Positions 47,584 through 58,830 are shown, counted from the first letter of the stretch. The stretch: DNA of 64,000 bases from Takakia lepidozioides (GCA_030704615.1 CM060733.1:43836001-43900000), one strand, 5' to 3'. Made by a program: numbers and translations. Notes: generated by a model from the letters alone, not told the origin.

Positions 47584-50500
47584 GAGAAAATGCAAAGTGT
47601 GGCGGATGAGGTCCCTCAGGGTCAGGGTCAGGAGACCATAGTTGATGTTGACGATGAGTTTTATGAAAGCAAAGCCGCTGAGATGCTGGGGGGTCAAAAG
47701 GTGAACTTTCAGCTTGTGGTTCAAAGTATGCTTGCTCCTGGTGGGAGGTTGAAGATTCCCCTGTGTAGGTTGGTTTCCATGCCCGTCGTTCGTCCACCCC
47801 TTGTCAAAGACATTCTCAAGCTGGAGGCTGAGTTTGTTCATGGGTATTTGGATGGATCCGCAGTCTTTTACGTTTCTACTAGGGATTCTAGAGGTAACGA
47901 GCTCCTTGTGGATGAGTCAATCGTCGACTCCTGGGACCCCATTTGGAGACAGGTGAACGAATCCTTCGAACTTCTTCTCTCCAGGAAACCTTCCACCCAG
48001 GTATTCTCGGGGAAGATGTTTCACGTTTGGGATGGCAACCACCGGTTGCTTGCATGGATGGCTGTCATTGGGAGGCTGCACTCACAGGAGGAAGAGTGGC
48101 ATTACTCTGTTCGATCGATGGCGCTTGATTGTGACGACAACATGATGGGTCTTCTGACGGCAATGAATGATGTGAACAGGTTGGTTTCTCATTGTACATG
48201 TTGCACTTCTGGTTCCGTTCTTCCTTGATTCAAGTCCTTGAATTACATTCTGAAATTCAGATATCATTCTGCAGAGGGACGGAGACATCGCATGTCAAAA
48301 TGAGTCTGGTTCACACACTGTATAGGATACAAAGGATCGGGCAGATGCCCTTGACCAACTTCAAGACCATCTTTTCGGCAGAGATGTATAAGAAATGCGA
48401 AAGCTCCAAGACTTCGGAAACATGGTACTCGTTGACCCGTGAGGCTTTCATGGAGTACATGTACACGGTGAGATACATCTTCCTTCATCTGGCCTTTCCA
48501 TATTCCTGCTTCCACATGTTTGTTTCTGTCTGTCTCCCTTGACCTTGGATTGATGCAACTCTCTTGCATTCCCTTGTAGCAAGACATTGCAGATGCAGGG
48601 GAGCGTGGCAAACTGGAATACTACAACTCTACCCCTGAGGAGAGAAGGACAGCAAAGGGGGTTGAAAGTCACATCCAGAAGGAGATGAACGCTACAAGAA
48701 GGACAATAATGAGTGCTTTTGTGAAGCAGTTGAGAATGGCCGACCCATCATTCGGGCCGCAGTTTCTCCTGGAGATAAAAAACCATTATAACAAGCCAGG
48801 CAAGCCGGAGATGGCCCAGGAGAAGTTGCACAGGTTGTCTACCGCCGTCGTGTCTTCTGAACAGAAGGTGAAGTGGCTACAGATATGGAACTCCGATCCC
48901 ACAGTTAGGGATACCCACATGTTCCCAAGGCCAGAGAAAGAGAAGAAGACCCAGCGTGTCGTTCCTGTCAGTGACAATGTGCTGGACACCTGGCTTCACA
49001 AGGCCACTTACTGGAGCCAGGTGTGATGTCCTCTCGTATCTCACTTTCTTTTCTCTTTTCCTGTCCTTCTCTTCCCATTGCCTCTTACATTCGCTGTGAC
49101 TGTTTTTGGGTTCATTCTTCCATTTCAATTATTTTGCAGTTGGAAGAAAGGGCCCGATCGGTTCTGCATACTCAGCTGGCTGACTATGGCATCACTATGA
49201 CAGCTCCAAAGGTCTCCTTCGAAGCTTACATGAGGAAATGGAGAGCCACAGTGTGGCACTCTGGTTTCTTTAGAGAGTTCAGCAAGGAGGGTGGCATCAG
49301 TCGAACAAATGAGCTTGACCAGCAGGAAAAAGGAGAGGAAGCCTGGAAACGATGCCTTTACAGGTGCACACCCTTGCACTCTTTACTTGTGTTGTGGTTG
49401 CAATGTGTTGTGTGGCATACTGTTTAAGGGGGTCTTCCTGGTGTGTTGAAAAAGCTGGGACACAATATGTGCATTGGAAAATGAGGCTGTGTCTGTTCCT
49501 GCAGGTACATTAAGTTTGTTCTCTTGGAAGAGAATTGCTTGGACAAACATCCAGATTTCGTGGACCTTTGGCTTGTCCCTGCTGGCAACCAGACCATGTT
49601 CACTGCTGGGATCTTGCATGACTGGGGCCCAGACCATCTTTCTTCTTGTGGTTGGTATTTGGATTGCCCTCCTTCAGAGACCCCAGCTGTAGAGTTGTCT
49701 TTGAGGAGAGAGAATGACCGTATTGCAGCCACTGCCGCAGCAGCGGACCTCGACATTCATGAGCGTAATCTGAGGACTCTTGCAGAGAAGGAGCCTCCCG
49801 CTCAGGATACCCCGGGTAGAGGAAGAAAGGCAAAGGGAAAAGATGTTGCTGGTGTTGTGGGGAAGGGAAGGGGTAGAGGGAAGGTGGCACAAGGGCAGGG
49901 AAGTGTTGCAGCTATTGGCCCTGTGGAGCATGTCCAGCAGACTCCACCGCATGGTAGGGGATCCGGGAGAAAAAACAAGGGGGTGGTTGATCCCAAGGAC
50001 CCGTACCATGCAGTGGAACATCCCACGAGGGTCATTCGTCCAACCAGGTTGGAGATTGCCAACGTCGGGTTCCTTGCCATGATGGAGTCGAAGAAATCTG
50101 ATTACAAGGGCGAGCCATCACCAGTGTGGGAGAGGATTGTCGAGTTCCTCAGCACGGTGCGTGTTCTCTTTGGGTTTTGTGGCTTCTGCTCTCTTTGTCT
50201 GCTGTGGGCATGGATCGTTTATAAACTTGTCAGAATTCCATTGTATTTTTGTTTGCAGGCTAAAATGACCAAATCGTGGGTGAACGGGAAGGAGAAGCCA
50301 TATGCAGCGGAACTCATCATCTTGGACATCCCTGATGGGTTGGCAGTCCCGGATATCCCTCCATCGGGTGCTTGTCCGGGTTGGAATGCATTTGATGAGC
50401 GCTACTGGCGGTGGGTTTTTTCCTTTTGCAACTTCTTCCTTTCCGATGCAGGTGTTTTGGTTCTCATCCAGTCCATCGATGTTCGGTGTCGCCGTGCCCT

Positions 50501-51315
50501 TGCCAGCTATTTGAAAGCCTCGGGCATGAGAGTCGTGAAGACATGGAATTGTGTGAACAGCATGTACCTTACGAAGGGGGATCGTCCGGGAGAGACGGTG
50601 AGTTTCCCTTCTTCTTCCTCTTCTTTTTTGTTCTGGGATTGTGTTGTATAGGTCGCTCGAACTCATATGTAGGGGCCCGATTTTATTTTGGTTCTTAGTT
50701 CCTTGTGGATGTCATGTTCGCAGACTCGTCTGTTTGAAGCTGTTTGTCTCGTCCGGGTGCATCCACCAACGACTCCGGCCGGCATTACGGAGTTTGCCAT
50801 CACTCACGGGGGCAAGTTCATAGATGACAGGATAGATCCTCCCACGGATGACATGCATCACAACTACGTCGACAGCAACGTGTGCTTGCGAAGGGGGAAT
50901 GGGGTTCCTTGGAGGGGAGGGAGAGGAGCCCGGCTTTCATTCAAACGATTGTGGAGTGCTGCACCTACACAGACGCCAGAGTTCTGGATTTGTCGATGGG
51001 CACAGGTTCGTCTCTTCAACATTCACATTTCATGAGGTTTGATTGAGCTTGCACTTTCAGCACTTTCCACCGTTCCGAATGTGTCTTCAATTTCTGCTTA
51101 CTTCATTCTATTCCACTGCAGGTGCTTCGTACCACGCTTGCAAGGCCAGTGCACGACATGTCTTTGGGATTGAAGGGGATGCTGAGATTTACAAGAACCT
51201 CCTGATGGGTTTGGGTGGACACACTTCTCAGGTCCTTCCGAAGCCCCGACCCGCTGATACTGGTACAGAGGAGACTTCTGACAAGGAGCTGGACTCCGAC
51301 TTTGCCTGTGAGTAA
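47584..51315 (+). CDS. ParB-like / beta-type DNA methyltransferase-like protein, nearly intact copy
   Basis: Eight exons fit GT-AG rules and paralogue alignment: 47,584-48,179; 48,275-48,467; 48,580-49,020; 49,140-49,363; 49,505-50,156; 50,259-50,597; 50,724-51,005; 51,122-51,315 (about 970 residues). Exon 1 has a ParB-like fold signature (IPLCRLVSM...KMFHVWDGNHRLLAWM). Exons 2-5 are helical. The exon 5 linker is basic and glycine-rich (GRGRKAKGK, GKGRGRGK). Exon 6 has LIILDIPDG in place of motif IV, then ERYWRWVFSFCNFFLSDAGV. Across the exon 7/8 junction, VLDLSMGTG plus ASYHACKASARHVFGIEGD reads as methyltransferase motifs I and II. The frame changes by one base in a G-rich tract of exon 7 (about 50,890-50,935), either a real break or an assembly error. 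The first in-frame ATG here is 47,590; an upstream exon is likely because the frame follows a TTGCAG acceptor. Confidence 0.75.
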
Positions 51316-51985
51316 GTTGAACCTGTGCATGCTTGCATTGTTGTTTCAATATCGAGAATCGCTGTTCTTGAGGCAAAGTGCACATGGGAGACATCCTCTT
51401 CGTTGGACTTGTGCATTGCATCATTGTGTTAAAAATGGGATTTTGTGGACATGTGTAGGAGTCCGCGTGCTTCCACTTGCCCTCCTGGGCTATCACACCT
51501 ATTTGGACTTGTTTTCAGTCCTCCTCGGTCTTGTGTGCTACCTGTCTATGCGGAGGCACTCGCAGCAAGCATGTCCGTTCATGGCACTCAGAGTCCACCT
51601 TGCGATGGCCTTCGTAGAACACGTGGTGTTGGGGCCAGAATCTTTGTAGATGACATAGCACAGGAGGTGGACACTGATTGTGATGACTGCGACACTTGAT
51701 ATGAAGTATTCTTTTGGTTTAATTCTGGGACAAATTTGAAATGGGATGGTTGTGTGTCCTTATTGTCCTCTTTGCAATGTGTGCGTGGAATTCACATTCA
51801 TGGTTCCAAACTATTGTTGGAGATGGGGGTTGCATGGACTGCCCGGATTGTTCCTTCAATATATTTGTTGTTTTGTGGACCTCACAGACTTGAGTACATT
51901 GCAAAAACAAACAAACCACTTTGTTCTCAATTCTCAATTCTCCCCACATCAACCCGCGGAAATAGGTGACACCACTCGGAAATAG
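51316..51985 (+). other. 3' flank of the methyltransferase-like gene; possible last exon
   Basis: After the TAA at 51,313 a further open stretch runs from about 51,459 (after GTGTAG) to 51,699, ending in an acidic tail (FVDDIAQEVDTDCDDCDT). It could be a terminal exon if the GCCT|GTGAGT site at 51,306 is used, but the phase does not join cleanly. No other gene is seen. Confidence 0.3.
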
Positions 51986-52090
51986 GTGACAATAGGCACT
52001 GTTTGCATGCTGACGTGGCGTGAGCCTGTGCTGGGCTCACGCTTTCCTGGGCTCACAGGCTCACGCCTCCAGGCTCACGGAATAGCACCC
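51985..52090. mobile_element. GTGAGC-rich terminal-like module
   Basis: CAATAGGCACTGT is followed by GCGTGAGCCTGTGCTGGGCT, CACGC, GGCTCACAGGCTCACGCC and GGCTCACGG. The composition and word set match the MULE terminal modules at 26,435, 29,229 and 61,391. It is directly followed by the hairpin at 52,091. Confidence 0.45.
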
Positions 52091-52134
52091 GCCCCTGGAA
52101 ACTGAGTGCGTCACCGCACTCAGTTTCGAGGGGC
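52091..52134. repeat. Dispersed hairpin, 20-bp stem, TCAC loop
   Basis: Left arm 52,091-52,110, loop TCAC, right arm 52,115-52,134. Nineteen of 20 positions pair. Core GAGTGCG/CGCACTC. Confidence 0.9.
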
Positions 52135-52194
52135 CCTCTATTTGTTTTCTATTCCTCCCACCATCATCTCTTTACCTCAGCCCAGAAAGGGAGT

Positions 52195-52250
52195 GAGAGC
52201 TCCTCTGGAAACTGAGTGCAGCGACGCACTCACTTTCCAGGGGAGCTCTC
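52195..52250. repeat. Dispersed hairpin, 25-bp stem
   Basis: Left arm 52,195-52,219, six-base loop AGCGAC, right arm 52,226-52,250. Two positions fail Watson-Crick pairing, one of which could be a G.T wobble. The inner part GGAAACTGAGTGC is shared with the hairpin at 52,091, but the outer arm (GAGAGCTCC) is new and self-complementary. Confidence 0.9.
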
Positions 52251-52395
52251 ACTTCCTGTCTGGTCTTTGGTCCTCATGGCCTACGCAAAAAATAGAGATG
52301 GAGAGGACGATTATCTTTGGTTTGTTCACACCACTCTCCGATGCCTCTTCTTCGGGCATCCTCACTGCCTCCTTTGGTGTCGCTTCCTTCTATGT

Positions 52396-52422
52396 GATGT
52401 GAGTGCGCCAGCGTACTCAATT
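52396..52422. repeat. Dispersed hairpin, weak
   Basis: GAGTGCG-CCAG-CGTACTC: six of seven core pairs. The arms pair poorly. Confidence 0.5.
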
Positions 52423-54357
52423 TAGGGAGTGACTATGGAGCTCAAGAAAATGAACAACGGGAGTGAACTTAAGGACTCCGAAATCTAAAATTCCGGTGAG
52501 TGGAAAATCTTGTACATCAAGCTGTAGTGTGACAGAAAGGCTTGCATGGTCCGGAGCGCAGGTGAAGAAAAGGAAAGGGGTGCATCCGGAGCAGCAGCAT
52601 GAGGCAGAGAAAGAGATGCCTGTGGAAAACGCCGATGATCCATACTACGAAGAGCAGGCGACGAAGCTCCTGGTGTATCAAAAAGTCAATTCCGCGCAGG
52701 TGATCAAGTCCATGCAGGTACCTGGAGGAAAGATCATAATCCCCCTCTGCCGCCTCATGTCAATGTCTGTCGCTCATCCAGCCCTCACCAATGATATCTC
52801 AAAGTTGGAGCATGATTTCAGTCATGGATACATAGAGGGCTCTGGGGTGTTTTACGTCTCGTTGAGCGATGCCAGTGGAAAGGAGGTGTTGGTGGACGAG
52901 TCCATTGTCGAAAGCTGGGATCCAATCTGGCAGGAAGTAAACGATGAGTTCAATGCCCACATTTGCAAGAGGCTGTCGACACAGGCGTTCTCCGGGAAAA
53001 TGTTTCATGTCTGGGAAGGCAACCATCGGTTGCTAGCCTGGATGAACGTCATAAACAAATATCATAGCACAAAAGAGGAAATGTCACCGCACTTCTGACG
53101 GCAATGCATGACATCAACAAATAAGTGCAATCCTCAACCTCAATGCAATCATCAGCCATATTTTTTCACTCAGTTTCATCTTGGCTTATCAAGGAGGAAG
53201 TAATAGAGTTTGGGTTGTGACTACAGGGGAACCAAGAATGCACACGTGACCACAAATTTGGTCCATACTCTATTCAGGATACAGAAGATAGGCCAACTAC
53301 CCCTTGTCACTTTCAAAAACATTATCAGTGCTGAGGTTTACAAGAAGTGCGAGACCTCAAAATCCGTAGACACATGGTACAAGTTGATAAGGGAGGCTTT
53401 CTGTGACTACATGTACGGTGTAAGTATTCTTTCCCCAACTCTGTCTAATTATTCATTCCCCATGGGACATGTCTCTAATGTTATATTGCAATGTGCAGCA
53501 AGAGATTGCGGAAGCTGGAGAGAAAGGTAAATTGGAGTACTATGCCAAAAAGGACCCGTTGGAGCGAACCTCAAAGGGAGTAGAAACAACAATGAACGAG
53601 GAGATGGAGAACACGCAAAAGCACTACATGAGCGCATTCGTAAAACAACTTCAAATATCGGACCCCGCTTTTGGCACAGAGTTCTTGAAATAGGTGAGGA
53701 TCCACTAGAACCAGAATACCAATCCCAAACTGATGCAGGAGAAGCTACATCGCCTGTCGACTGCCGTTGTGGAGCCAGACGTGAAAGTTAAATGGCTGGA
53801 GGTTTGGAACTCCAATCCGACAGTGAAAGATAAAACTACTTCCCGAAGGCCCGAAGGGTGATAAGAACAAGGAAACATGAGTGACGAAGCCCTTCAGTGA
53901 CCATGTTTTCGATGTATGGCTGCACAAAGCCACATATTGGAGCCAGGTATAGTCCCCTCTTCCGTCCATTTCCTTGGTACAATTCCATCGCATAACTGAA
54001 AATGAAGAACATTAACGCACATTGTATGGCGCAGATAGAGGCTCGGTTACATCTGGTGCTGGAGAAGCAGCTGCACAATTACAAGATAACCATGACAAAA
54101 CCGACGGATCATAGTCTTGAAGATTATGTTCAGCAGTGGAAGGCAACTTGCTTCGGCACTTGCTTCTTCAAAGAGTTTGCCAAAGTGGGAGCCTTTCGTG
54201 CACAAATGAGTTCAAACAGCAGCATGGCTCAGAACAGGCCATGAAGAGGGTCTTGTATAGGTTTGTCATTTCACTCTTTATCCACCGCTCAGTTGCATTG
54301 TGCAAAACTTATGCTGTCTAAACTGCCCCTGCTATGAGGAATAAACAGCTCCTAAGA

Positions 54358-54379
54358 CTGAGTGCGTTGGCGCACTCAG
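54358..54379. repeat. Dispersed hairpin, TTGG loop
   Basis: CTGAGTGCG-TTGG-CGCACTCAG, a perfect 9-bp stem, in the intron between the VLYR and YIKNVL exons of the second copy. Confidence 0.9.
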
Positions 54380-54482
54380 GGGTGGCAAAGGGTAGGTGCC
54401 TTCCCCATTCTAGATAGATAGCAACTTCTTCACTAAGCAAAGAGTCTTTCTTTTGCAGGCCACAATGGGTGGACATATCCAG

Positions 54483-54508
54483 AACTAAGTGCGTTGACGC
54501 ACATAGTT
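54483..54508. repeat. Dispersed hairpin, TTGA loop
   Basis: AACTAAGTGCG-TTGA-CGCACATAGTT, ten of 11 pairs, in the same intron as the hairpin at 54,358. Confidence 0.9.
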
Positions 54509-55829
54509 ATGGAGGTCCGGAATCCATGTTCTGCAACTTTCGCCTTCATTAACGCTTGCTCTGTTTTGCCTGTCTAGGTATATCAAGAACGTTCTCATTC
54601 CAGGGAAGAACCTCAGTCAACACCCGCACTATATCGACCTTTGGTGTGACGTGTCCAACACCCAGACAATGTATACTACAGGTATTCTTAAAGATTATGG
54701 GCCGCGTTCTCACCTTCAAGAATGCTGCAAGTATCATCCCATGCTCGGGTTGCCCTTGGTATGAACTGGTAACCCGAAATCAAAACGACAATGCGGATGC
54801 CTTGGCCCCTCTAACGGACAAGGAGTTACATGAGAGAAACCTGAGGATATTGGCAGAGAAGGAGCCCCCGGCACAGAATACGCCACTGAAGCCAAGAAAA
54901 GAGAAGGGGAAGGGGAAGGCGCAGAAAGACAAACCAAAGGAGAAGGAGAAGGAGGTCATGGCTGTTTCTGGACAGGGTGGACGTGAGCAAGTGCAGACCC
55001 CACCCCCACCCCCAAAGCCGGATCGGAGGAAGAAGGGTCTGAAAGAGCCATACAACACATTGGAGCACCCATCAAGAATCATTTCCCCGGGCATGTCCGA
55101 ACTTGTCAACGATGGGTTCCTAGCCATGCTGGAGACCAGGAAATCTGATTACAGTGGGGATCCTTTGAAAATGTGGGACAAGCTATGTGCTTTTCTCCAA
55201 CCGGTTATAAGCAACTGTCTCCTACAATATAGGTTTCTGTTTTGATTTATCTTTTTGATTTATCCATTCTTACATGCTTCAGTACTTGCAGGCATCGCGG
55301 GGGGGGAGAGGAATCTTGGGTGAATGGTGCACAAAAACCGTTTGCTGCGGAGGTGGTGATCGTGGACATTCCGGATCACGGGCTGCCAATTCCGAACATT
55401 CTCCCCACTGACACCTGCCCAACTTGGAACAGATTCGACGAGAGGTATTGGAGTTGGGTGTTTTCATTTTGCAAATTCTTCCTTTCCGATGCAGGGGTTC
55501 TAGTTATCATTCAATCCATCACCTTGAGACGTCGTCGGGAGCTGGCAAGCTACTTGAAAGCGTCAGAGATGTGGATTATCAAGACCTGGAACGGTGTCAA
55601 CAGCTTGTATCTGACGAAGGGGGATTGTCCAGGGCAAAAGGTAAATTCAAGTCCATTTCCTGCTACTATGTTGAAGATGCACTGTACACCCTCTTATGCA
55701 GGCATAGTATTGTGCACCGCCAAAATTGAGTCGACCCACTCAGTTGTGGCGTTCGACATGTACAATGGCTCTGCATCCATTTTATCTAGAATGGGTCTGC
55801 AGTCTGCCCCAGATGTGCCATGAAACATT

Positions 55830-56574
55830 CATCACTCTCGCAGACTTGTTGTTGCGCACCTCACTTCGGTAAGCTCCCCTTCATGTCATAGTTACTCGCT
55901 TTGATGCGTGCGCCTAACTCCCAAATTGGCTGCCGGGCCAACTCGGAGCTTCGGCTGCTCACCGGGACATAACGGTCCCCCTTTGCTCCTCCACAAGACC
56001 CTCGCTCACTTTGGGCCTAGTGGAAATTCCCTTTGGTTGTTGGCAGTCCGGAACAACTCCCCACACCTTGGTCGCTTTCCGGCTCACATGCTTACTCACT
56101 AGTTTTTGGTCACCAACGGGCTTGCACCGTTCTTGGGGTTACTACTCCCTATATATTCTTCTGTGACTGTCCGCGGGGGTTTCACAAACAACACCGTCCT
56201 TTTATGACGAACCACCACAAAGACCCTTGACTCCCGGTGATGAGCTGTGGTGAGTCTTGGCCCACCCACCCACCCACGGCCCCAATGGACCGTGATGAGT
56301 CCCAAGATTCCCCACGATTCCCACCACAAGGTCTCCACCCCATGGTGAGTCCTATGCCACCCCCACTAAGACCCACTAAGCTACCACCACCCCTCGTGGA
56401 ACCACCCCCACCGCAACCCGGTGTGTGGGGCTCTACCTAGTGAGCACCTCCACCTCCCTGAGTGCCTTGGGCACTCATGGGTGCTTCAGCCCCTGTACCT
56501 ATTGTTGCCACTGCCCCCACCATAGGGCAGCCCCTCTTGTGTCCCGACCCCCCGCCCTCAAGGCAAAGGGCCGC
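55830..56574. mobile_element. Unclassified insertion in a pseudogene intron
   Basis: About 740 bp that has no counterpart in the homologous intron of copy 1 (50,598-50,723). It is C-rich with CACCACC-type tracts and a CCTATATATTC box at 56,149, a plausible LTR- or SINE-like promoter. No coding domain and no clear terminal repeats were found. Confidence 0.4.
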
Positions 56575-56865
56575 GACACCCGTCTATTTGAGGCTGTCTG
56601 TCTCATGAGGGTACATCCTACTTCCACTCCTGCCACAGTGAAGGAGTTTGAGCTTCATGGGGGAGGAGGTTTCATAAACAAAAAGTTTGATCCTGTCATC
56701 GACGACATGCACTACAACTACGTCGACTCAAATGTATGTCTGTGAAAGCCAAATGGAACGCCATGGTGAGGGGCTCGTGAAAAAAGCCCAACTTTTATTC
56801 AAACGATCATTGAGACTTGTTCTCGGTATGGGGCTCGCATCATGGATTTGACTCTCGGCACATGT

Positions 56866-58830
56866 TTGTCTTCTTCCCTATATCATCAAATTTTTTTCAT
56901 GAGCACCTTCGTTGCTCAACTTTCGAATACTCACATGTAGTGTGAATATGTGGTTATTTTTATTTTTATTATAGCTGTTTGATGGGGCTAAGTACTTAAG
57001 ATTTTTACAACATTTAAGTAGTTGGATGAATGACCGTGATGGATGAATCATTGGATGAAGACATCCATCCGCCAAACATCCATGTGCCCTAGATCGACGG
57101 GATTTATGAGTGACGGCGTTCTTTATGCAAGCACACAAGCACGGGCGTGGCGAGCTGCTGACACTTTGTATTCTGGAGCAGACATCAGCCTACGTGCCTT
57201 AGTTTTTGGTTGCGATTTACTTTCTTGTTCCTTAGTCAGTATCTGCTATGGTGGCTGAGTTAGTTTTCCAGACAGAGCTAGTTGATGTGGTTGACTATAG
57301 GAGCTGCAGGTGTAGTAATTGCACAGGCAAGTGAGGCTTGGGTCTTAAGGCAGTTTTTGTGAGAAAATGGCTCTTCTTGCTTTTGGGGGGAGACGATAGT
57401 GAGGCAAAGAAGGAGAGGTGGTGATGGTGACGTGAACGAGAGACTTGGGCTTCAAGCTGGGACTCGGAATTTCGTGTGTGGAAGGATTATACTGATGAAG
57501 AAGTAAAAATCGACTGTTTGGGCCACTGTTTGTTTTCATGTCTGGAATCACATTTGCATGATGCATTAGTTCCTACGTTGTTGCCATTAGGGAAGTCTGA
57601 TTGCAGCTATGGACAGTTTGAGCATGTAACGGGTGTGGGTGCAATAGCTGGAAAATCAAGGCATGTATGTAGTGCATCACTCAAACCACCTACTGGGAAA
57701 ACTTCACATTACATAGCTGGAATATTAAGGTGCATCTGTAAAGTGGCAGCATTGTTGTTTGCTTCCAGAGATCAGTCGAACCCGCTGCTCGTGCGTAACG
57801 GAAGAGTGTATTTGGATCTGACCCTTGGACTTGAGAGGTAAAATATGAGAGAGAGTGAGAGAAAATGAGCTGATGCCGGGTAGGCTCGGGTAGTTCGATT
57901 AGGCTGTTTGAAGGGATGCCATGAATACGAGAGGGTGATGGCTCTTCACGGGCAAGGCCCACCTTTCAAGGGGGAATCTGTGAAGGCTATATTGGGTGTT
58001 TTGCAGCATATTGTTAGAGGGCTGTCTGGGACTTAGACAGTTTTACGGGTTCTGTGGGGTACCCTTAATTTTGCGCAGACCTACGGGTGGTAGACTCAGA
58101 CCAATAGAGCCCTTAGGGGTGACGGACACATACCTTAGGGGTGGCAGGCAGGCTCACACAGTCAGTCACAGGTTTACACAGCCTATTACAGTCAGACACA
58201 GCTTGACACAGCCTTACACAGTCTAACACAGCTTGACACAGTTTGTCACAACCTTACACAGCCTATCACAGCCTATCACAGTCAGTCACAGCCCGACACG
58301 GCCAATCATAGCTCGACACAGCTTGACACAGTGGAACGACTATAGGGGAACGACATCTGCAAAGGGAATGTGTGTTCTGTCTTGGATGACAGTTAGTTAG
58401 TTAGGCGTTTAGAACAGCTTGCAGGTAGAATAGGCAGAGTAGCGACATGGAGAGGGTCACTTCTTAGATCACTTCTTGGACATCACTTCGGGAGATCAGG
58501 GTGAGAGCACGATCATGGAGCACAGGGATGGAGATACGATGTGATGAAGCTTGATACATGCACCTGTAGAGATGTATTGTAGAGCAGATTAGAGACACCA
58601 TGGCATCGGCCTGATACTTGATAGATATTAATCTTATACATATTTCATACTTCATACTCACACTGTGTAGAGAGACCTGAGTGAAGCTGTGGAATGAATG
58701 CTTGGGTAGATGGAACATGGAAGATTGCAGAAGCAATCTGATACTTACTCATAGACAGTAAGGTAATCTAACATGAATGCAAGAAGGAATACAAATATGA
58801 AGCACCCCCATGATACACTAGCTATAGGTC
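56866..58830. other. Intergenic, few signals
   Basis: No recognisable protein. A 121-codon frame at 57,476-57,841 starts from a non-ATG codon and has no known motif. From 57,010 to 57,085 the DNA contains GGATGAAT/GGATGAAG words of the kind seen at 11,880 and 62,700. Confidence 0.4.
58161..58333. repeat. 10-bp minisatellite (NNNNACACAG)
   Basis: About 17 consecutive decamers, mostly ending ACACAG or ATCACAG (CTTGACACAG, CCTTACACAG, CCTATCACAG), held in exact 10-bp register. Confidence 0.9.

Larger units (their letters stand above)
52561..56865 (+). pseudogene. ParB/methyltransferase-like family, second copy, decayed
   Basis: Exon-by-exon paralogue of the gene at 47,584. ParB-like part 52,561-53,096 (FSGKMFHVWEGNHRLLAWM), then a deletion of about 50 bp and a lost donor (AACAA|AT). 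Later exons start near 53,227, 53,499, 54,036, 54,579, 55,291 and 56,575. Defects: CAG-to-TAG and TGG-to-TAG nonsense changes at about 53,690-53,715, frame changes near 53,830, 54,190 and 54,710, and TGA after DSNVCL at about 56,742. Methyltransferase parts remain readable: VVIVDIPDHG, ERYWSWVFSFCKFFLSDAGV and FIQTIIETC...IMDLTLGTC, where the last Gly of motif I is Cys. The intron before the FEAVCLMRVHP exon is about 930 bp, against 126 bp in copy 1, so it has gained DNA. Confidence 0.8.

Noticed and set aside
57476-57841. 121-codon plus-strand frame
   Set aside because: No ATG start, no recognisable domain, no paralogue in the window.
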